The position numbers were made by a program, and so were the translations under genes. Shown piece by piece: positions 22,402 to 23,748 of a stretch of DNA of 23,748 nt. The DNA is from an uncultured Bacilli bacterium (GTDB lineage: Bacteria > Bacillota_I > Bacilli_A > RF39 > UBA660). The stretch spans positions 1 through 23,748 of the forward strand of contig CANRHM010000008.1 in the NCBI GenBank assembly GCA_947630415.1, in the 5' to 3' direction. Under the pieces are notes generated by a model that did no database searches, was not told where the DNA came from, and saw only the letters and a list, made by a program, of their open reading frames with translations. Position 1 is the first letter of the stretch. Every line of letters begins with the position of its first letter.

Positions 22402-22968
22402 TTAATCAGTATCAACTAAACCGTAAAGATACTTTTCAATTTCGTCTTTTCCTTCTAAGTATTTTGTAATCTTTCCTTTTTCAATATGAAGTAAGGTTGG
22501 ACTCTTTACTTGTAGTTCCGAAAGTTTAGTTGCTTTTTTATTGGACTTTTCTTCATTACGATAAGCTTTATTGAATCCTTTATCTAAGTCAACATAGTAG
22601 ATATTTTCTGATCCCGCTGAAGTCGTATAACTATCACTTGCTTGCATTAACAACGTAGTAACATCATCTGTATAGTCCATCAACATAACATAATATTTTT
22701 CATCTTGTTGATTAAAGATTTCTCCTGCAATGATTTCTTGATATTGAATTTCAGCAGGAGTACTTTCTCTTGTTGTATCCCATAATTTAATTTCTCCTTT
22801 TAGAATCGCACTGGTCAAATAAACCCCAAAGAATATAACGATAATAACAACTAGTAAGATAATGGCTTTTTTAGGTTCCATTTCTGAACTTGTTGCTTCT
22901 TCAAGTATTCTTTTTTCTTCTCTTTTTGCTTTTCTTGCACTTTTGGTTTTTGTTGTTGTTTTTTTCAT
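22402..22968 (-). CDS. Membrane-anchored thioredoxin-fold-like protein without CxxC
   Basis: A 188-residue protein. A very basic cytoplasmic N-terminus (1-30, many Lys and Arg) is followed by one membrane helix (about 34-55) and an extracytoplasmic domain. The domain order resembles thioredoxin-like proteins: a strand YYVMLMDY, helix, strand NIYYVDLD, then SPTLLHIEKGKITKYLEG, which looks like the cis-Pro loop and final strands. There are no cysteines, so no disulfide redox activity is expected; a binding or structural role is more likely. The family is not recognised with confidence. The start at 22968 is set by GGTGAGG 5 bases upstream. An extended -10 (TGATACAAT, 22997-22989) lies just before, giving a short leader. 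Confidence 0.75.
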   Translation of the reverse strand: MKKTTTKTKSARKAKREEKRILEEATSSEMEPKKAIILLVVIIVIFFGVYLTSAILKGEIKLWDTTRESTPAEIQYQEIIAGEIFNQQDEKYYVMLMDYTDDVTTLLMQASDSYTTSAGSENIYYVDLDKGFNKAYRNEEKSNKKATKLSELQVKSPTLLHIEKGKITKYLEGKDEIEKYLYGLVDTD

Positions 22969-22988
22969 TTTTTCCTCACCTATTTCCA

Positions 22989-22997
22989 ATTGTATCA
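22989..22997 (-). promoter_or_regulatory. Extended -10 of the thioredoxin-fold-like gene
   Basis: TGATACAAT on the minus strand (22997-22989), with a weak TTTATT at the -35 distance (23017-23012). Tentative. Confidence 0.4.
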
Positions 22998-23049
22998 TGA
23001 TTTTCCAAAAAAATAAACATTTTCATGCTTATTTCGTCTCAAGTTCTTT

Positions 23050-23592
23050 TTAATCGATATATTCATAACTTAGTGCATTAGTGCTTGTAATGACACCTTT
23101 TCCAATTTCATCTTCTAGTGCTCTTCTTGTATTACCCACAATTTTACCACCACGTTTTGCTATTTCCAAATTCTCTTTTAACCCTTTTGGATTTTTCTCT
23201 TTAGCTATTTCTCTAGTTGCTATTTCACCTAAATCCGCAAGGGCCACTTCAACATCGGTCATATTATCTCTTAATGATTCCTTTCTAAGTCCTTTAAAAA
23301 ATTTATATTGTTGTGCAGTCATACCAGACCATTCTTTATAAATTTCATTCATTAAAATAGCATATTCCTTATTTTCCGTTATTCCTCCATCTTGCCAAAC
23401 ATCAGTTAGTTGTTTTCTTCTCACAATTCCATCTAATCTGTCCTTAATCCACTTATCACTATATCCTCGCCTCCTGTAATAATCAACTGCTCGATTAATA
23501 GCAATTTCCGGATCAAACACTTCATCAACTCTCTCACCACTTAAATGAGCAAGCCATAATTTAAAAGGTTCTCTCTTTAGTCCAAAATGACA
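23050..23592 (-). pseudogene. C-terminal remnant of a BRO-type phage antirepressor/DinD-like protein
   Basis: The readable frame begins directly after the tandem stops TAA TAG of the DUF1016 gene and encodes about 180 residues: REPFKLWLAHLSGERVDE, DPEIAINRAVDYYRRRGYSDKWI, then ITENKEYAILMNEI, LRKESLRDNMTD and EIATREIAKEKNPKG. I recognise this as the C-terminal half of a family of BRO-N/antirepressor-like proteins, in which EPFKLWLA marks the end of the BRO-N DNA-binding domain. That N-terminal domain is missing. A GTG at 23520 could start a 156-residue product, but its ribosome binding site (GGTGAG) is too far and weak to convince me. It is most likely a decayed fragment of phage or defence-island origin; residual expression cannot be excluded. 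Confidence 0.7.
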
Positions 23593-23595
23593 CTA

Positions 23596-23748
23596 TTATT
23601 TTTCTAAATCAATATGTAAATTTAATTCTTCTTCAGTTGGTAATTCCTTTAAAATTTCAGGTGGTAAATACTCTGATAATTCATATGAACTAACTCCAAT
23701 AGGTTTATGTATATCTTTTAAAGCATATTCAACCGAAAATTTATCTTT
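23596..23748 (-). CDS. DUF1016/YhcG-type PD-(D/E)XK nuclease, last 50 codons (5' part beyond window)
   Basis: A hand translation of the minus strand from the right edge gives KDKFSVEYALKDIHKPIGVS and on to HIDLEK, then TAA followed in frame by TAG. It parallels the C-terminus of the DUF1016 protein at 5224-6240 (DKKKVTAELALKDINKPIGV), so it is a paralog or close family member. The catalytic nuclease residues lie outside the window, so intactness cannot be judged. Its stop directly adjoins the BRO remnant, in the same reading frame. Confidence 0.75.
   Translation of the reverse strand, partial: KDKFSVEYALKDIHKPIGVSSYELSEYLPPEILKELPTEEELNLHIDLEK

Overview
The window is strongly AT-rich and reads with the standard genetic code. 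It looks like a chromosomal piece of a low-GC, Gram-positive (monoderm) Bacillota, probably an uncultured gut or host-associated member of the Bacilli. The case rests on sortase and sortase-type surface proteins, a VanY-type carboxypeptidase, a teichoic-acid-type polymerase, a CIRCE-controlled clpB, strong AGGAGG-type ribosome binding sites, and best-remembered relatives in Firmicutes. No species is assigned. All 18 stop codons I could read are TAA or TAG, none TGA.

Layout. (1) 1-1267, minus: the start of a large secreted or surface protein with a TTG start, running off the left edge. (2) 1370-3519, minus: a membrane-anchored protein of unknown function and a VanY-type D,D-carboxypeptidase, probably one operon. 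It diverges from a plus-strand pair (ytqA radical SAM enzyme and a UPF0316 membrane protein, 3615-5110), and the two promoters overlap. (3) 5224-6240, minus: a DUF1016/YhcG PD-(D/E)XK nuclease, followed by a gene-free stretch rich in inverted repeats. (4) 6658-11661, minus, in transcription order: fhs, a DUF421 protein, pgsA, corA and ucpA, separated by terminators into fhs-DUF421, pgsA and corA-ucpA. (5) 11924-15830, plus: a 1154-residue thioester-domain adhesin with a stalk of CnaB-like domains, overlapped by a sortase gene. (6) 15827-22183, minus: clpB without its N-terminal domain, a GT2/CDP-glycerol glycerophosphotransferase fusion, and a C-terminal processing protease. (7) 22270-22968, minus: tRNA-Asn and a membrane-anchored thioredoxin-fold-like protein. 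(8) 23050 to the right edge, minus: a headless BRO-type antirepressor remnant directly behind the end of a second DUF1016 gene, an accessory scar.

How the genes fit. Much of the window serves the cell envelope: peptidoglycan trimming (VanY), phosphatidylglycerol synthesis (pgsA), wall polymer synthesis (GT2-CDP-glycerol transferase), extracytoplasmic proteolysis (S41 protease), and a covalent adhesin with its own sortase. One-carbon metabolism (fhs), tRNA modification (ytqA), Mg transport (corA) and heat shock (clpB) are interleaved housekeeping.

Most worth a second look: the adhesin-sortase overlap, where a wall-sorting signal appears divided between two reading frames; the DUF421 start codon held in the loop of a perfect 12-bp terminator-like hairpin; the strictly periodic alternation of isopeptide-competent and apparently incompetent stalk domains; the absence of TGA stops; and the in-frame junction of DUF1016 and BRO remnants. 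I see no CRISPR array, transposase, integrase or rRNA.
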